Below are positions 61,707-64,000 of a stretch of 64,000 nt of DNA, in pieces (position 1 is the stretch's first letter; every line of letters starts with the position of its first letter). The stretch is from NCBI GenBank assembly GCA_963666705.2, contig CAXXKO010000026.1, positions 310,001 to 374,000 of the forward strand. Reading direction: 5' to 3'. The position numbers and the translations under genes are program-made. The notes below the pieces were generated by a model. The model ran no database searches, was not told where the DNA came from, and was given only the letters and a program-made list of their open reading frames with translations. The stretch comes from G963666705 sp963666705 (GTDB lineage Bacteria; Pseudomonadota; Alphaproteobacteria; CADEGL01).

Positions 61707-63857
61707 TCAGCCACTGGGCCGGCCCAGGGCGCGGCGCAGCGGCGCCAGATGCGCATCATAGTTGCGCCAGCGCTCGACGGAAGAGCCGTAGATGGGCTGG
61801 CGCACCTGCCAGTAGCTGGCGGTGCGCACGGGGCGCTCGGTCTCGTGGAAGCGCAGACAGGCGTCGTCCCATTCGAGGCCGCAGAAGGCGATCAGCTCGC
61901 GGCTCACGCGCTCCTGGTCGGCGATCAGGTCCTCGTAGGCGACCTCGAACATGGGCAGCGGCAGGGTTTCGCGCCAATGGACCATGAGGCGCTCGTACTC
62001 CCGGTAGTAGGCCCCCAGGTCGCTGAGGTCGTAAGCGTATTCGTGCTCGGCCACGAAGTTCTGGAAGTAGCAGGAGAGGCAGGTGTCCATGGGGTCGCGC
62101 CGGCAGTGAACGACCCGCGCCCTCGGGAAGAGGACGGCGATCAGCCCGAGATGGAGAAAGTTTCCGGGCATCTTGTCGGTGATGCGGCGCGCCTCGCCGG
62201 CCTCCGGCGCGAGGCCCGAGAGCGCCGCCAGGTATTCGGCGGCGAGGCGCTCGGTCGATGCCCCGTCGAGCCTGGCGACGCATTCCGGGAATGGGTCGCC
62301 AGCGCCTATCAGCGCGGGGAGGCCATGGCTCAGGCGGTTGATGTCAGGGCGCTCGCCGGCGCCGAACGCTTCGCCGTGGCTGGCGATCACCTGCTCCACC
62401 AGGCTCGTGCCCGAGCGGGGCATGCCGACGATGAAGACCGGCTGCTCGGACGGGCTGCCGCCCGCATCGGCGCGCTTGTCGAAGAACGTGCGGTCGAACG
62501 TCCCGATCTGCCGGCTGACGAGTCCCGCGTGCTGGCTCGCGTCGAAGCGTTGCGGCGCGCCCCGCACGGCGTTGGCCGCCCCATAACGTTCGAAGGCTTC
62601 GTCGTAGCGCCCGAGATCGTCGAGGATCTTGCCGAGCGCGAACCCCGCGTCGAGTCGCTCGGCATCGGCAAGGCTCGGGCGCGCCAGCAGCGCCTCGAGC
62701 TCGACGATACGCTCGTCGCCGGTCTCGAACCGCTTGATCTGGGCCAGCCAGGCGTGGGCCTTTACGTGGCCGGGCTCTATGGCGAGCGCGCGCTCGAGGC
62801 AGGCCCGGACCGCATCGAAATCGCCGATGGCCGTGTGGCATGCCGCCTTGCTCATCTCACTTTCGACCGAGTTGGGCCGCAGCTTCGAATAGCTTTCGAA
62901 TTGGGCGAGGGCCTCGGCCATGCGGCTCTGGTCGAAGAGGATGTTGCCCAAATTCAAACGCGCGTCGGCCATGGCCGGGTCGCGGTCGAGTGCCGCCCGG
63001 TAGCTTGCGGCCGCGCCCTCGGCATCGCCGGCTTGTTTGAGCAGCAATGCGAGCTGAAAGTGAGCCGCCGTCGAGTCGGGTGCGAGCGCGAGGGCGCGGC
63101 GGCAAGCGTCGATGGCCTCCCGCGCCCGGTCCGCCTTGGACAGCGCCTGGGCTATGGCGAGCAGGGTATCGGGATCGTCGGGTCTGATGGCCAGGGCCCG
63201 TTGGTAATGCGGCAGCGCCTCCGCGATCCGGTCCAGGCTGACCAGCGCGTTGGCGAGGTTGCTCAGCGCCTCGGAGTAATCCGGCCGCGCGGCGATGGCG
63301 CGCTTGTAATGGGAGAGCGCCCGCTCCGCCTGCCCGTCCCGCGCCAGTAGGTTGGCGAGGCTGTTGTGGGCCTCGGCGTGGGAGGGGTCGAGCGCGATGG
63401 CGCGACGCAGCGGCCGCGCCGCCTCCTTGGCCCGGCCCAGGGCGATGAGCGCGCCCGCGAGGTTGAAGTAGCTGCCGGGATTGCGGCTGTCGAGCACCAC
63501 GGCGCGGCGGCCATGATGGACGGCGTCCTCGGCGCGCCCGAGGGCGCGATAGACGAGCCCGAGATTGTCGTGGTAGGCGGCGACCCTGGCGTTTCCCGCG
63601 ATGGCCCGCTCGATGGCCTCGGCCGCCTCATCGAGGCGCCCGGTCTGATAGGCGACGACGCCGAGCAGGTGGAGGACGTCGGGCTGGTCGGGACTGGCCT
63701 CGAGTACGTCGCGGTAGATCGCCTCGGCTTCCCGCAGGCGGCCCGCCTGATGATGGTGCATGGCCGCCGATATCGCACCCCGCGGCGCCACCGGGATTCC
63801 GCCGCCGGCCCCGCCAGCGGCGCCCGCTTCAGAGTCCGTTCGTTGTCGCCGGTTCAA
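61707..63857 (-). CDS. TPR-sulfotransferase fusion protein 2
   Basis: A 716-residue protein collinear with the downstream gene: TPR array at about 30-420 (for example LPHYQRALAIRPDDPDTLLA) and a sulfotransferase domain with VGMPRSGTSLVEQVIAS near residue 474-490 and FPRARVVHCRRDPMDTCLSCY. A low-complexity N-terminus (GGAGGGIPVAPRG) precedes the TPRs. The last 90 residues are very like those of paralogue 1 (ASYWQVRQPIYGSSVERWRN), which points to duplication. The upstream 143 bp (63858-64000) show no gene. Confidence 0.9.
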   Translation of the reverse strand: MNRRQRTDSEAGAAGGAGGGIPVAPRGAISAAMHHHQAGRLREAEAIYRDVLEASPDQPDVLHLLGVVAYQTGRLDEAAEAIERAIAGNARVAAYHDNLGLVYRALGRAEDAVHHGRRAVVLDSRNPGSYFNLAGALIALGRAKEAARPLRRAIALDPSHAEAHNSLANLLARDGQAERALSHYKRAIAARPDYSEALSNLANALVSLDRIAEALPHYQRALAIRPDDPDTLLAIAQALSKADRAREAIDACRRALALAPDSTAAHFQLALLLKQAGDAEGAAASYRAALDRDPAMADARLNLGNILFDQSRMAEALAQFESYSKLRPNSVESEMSKAACHTAIGDFDAVRACLERALAIEPGHVKAHAWLAQIKRFETGDERIVELEALLARPSLADAERLDAGFALGKILDDLGRYDEAFERYGAANAVRGAPQRFDASQHAGLVSRQIGTFDRTFFDKRADAGGSPSEQPVFIVGMPRSGTSLVEQVIASHGEAFGAGERPDINRLSHGLPALIGAGDPFPECVARLDGASTERLAAEYLAALSGLAPEAGEARRITDKMPGNFLHLGLIAVLFPRARVVHCRRDPMDTCLSCYFQNFVAEHEYAYDLSDLGAYYREYERLMVHWRETLPLPMFEVAYEDLIADQERVSRELIAFCGLEWDDACLRFHETERPVRTASYWQVRQPIYGSSVERWRNYDAHLAPLRRALGRPSG

Positions 63858-64000
63858 TTTCGCCGCTCCCGCCCCGGGCCCCGCTCCGTCACCAACTTGC
63901 CCATTCCGCCCATTCGGTCACTCCCGATCTGGTCCCAGGATATCCGTCAATGCCTTCAGATGACGCCCGAAGCGATGCCCGCGGCCAACGGATGAGGCGT

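Overview
The window comes from a high-GC alphaproteobacterium, probably Rhodospirillales-like. This rests on strong G/C third-position bias, the fdxA then carD gene order, fixG/fixH/fixS-type cbb3 accessory genes under an FNR/FixK box, and several CoA-ligase and CoA-transferase genes. The genus cannot be told from sequence alone. It is an accessory-rich region: housekeeping genes and catabolic operons are broken up by insertion sequences and by several families of small non-autonomous repeats, many of which sit exactly at CTAG tetranucleotides.

Layout. 1-2.5 kb: methyltransferase, TerB-like protein, ferredoxin FdxA, CarD regulator with a clear terminator. 2.6-12.4 kb: a co-directional catabolic set (M20 N-carbamoyl-amino-acid/allantoate hydrolase, SDR, FMN hydroxy-acid oxidase, amidohydrolase, an unrecognised protein, a succinyl-CoA-synthetase-like pair whose beta subunit lacks the ATP-grasp N-lobe, and an AMP-forming acyl-CoA ligase). 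12.7-19.2 kb: exported protein plus YeeE/YedE transporter (minus), class III CoA-transferase and a giant fused ABC exporter (plus). 19.3-22.8 kb: a three-gene URC-type uracil catabolism cluster (URC1-like cyclohydrolase, URC4/DUF1688, uracil phosphoribosyltransferase). 23-38.5 kb: acyl-CoA ligase, tandem MaoC-like hydratases, thioesterase, Asp/Glu racemase-like protein, HutH-like ammonia-lyase, methyltransferase, an IS481 element, DUF1326 protein, DsbA-like isomerase, secreted proteins, ThDP enzyme, luciferase-like monooxygenase. 38.6-46.3 kb: an IS graveyard (truncated GFA gene, truncated IS21, a second IS21 split by an IS630, a broken IS1182 remnant). 46.5-49 kb: a secreted caspase-like protein with a C-terminal repeat array. 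49.1-53.9 kb: a decaying cbb3 oxidase locus in which ccoNOQ are absent, only the ccoP tail remains, ccoG/H/S are intact, and ccoI is broken three ways. 54-55.9 kb: a lower-GC two-gene cassette of an AAA ATPase and a PIN-like nuclease, the best candidate for an undescribed system. 56-64 kb: EamA transporter, DoxX, frameshifted glutathionyl-hydroquinone reductase, lipoprotein-like trypsin fold protease, and two tandem TPR-sulfotransferases.

A recurring theme is the CTAG target. Five copies of a 159-262 bp MITE, three copies of an about 185-202 bp palindrome-rich repeat, and two copies of a 27 bp repeat are bordered by CTAG or a one-base variant. Many of these CTAGs contain the TAG stop codon of a neighbouring gene, so insertion leaves the gene intact. 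The MITE inside ccoI shows the rule directly: deleting it with one CTAG restores the reading frame across the site.
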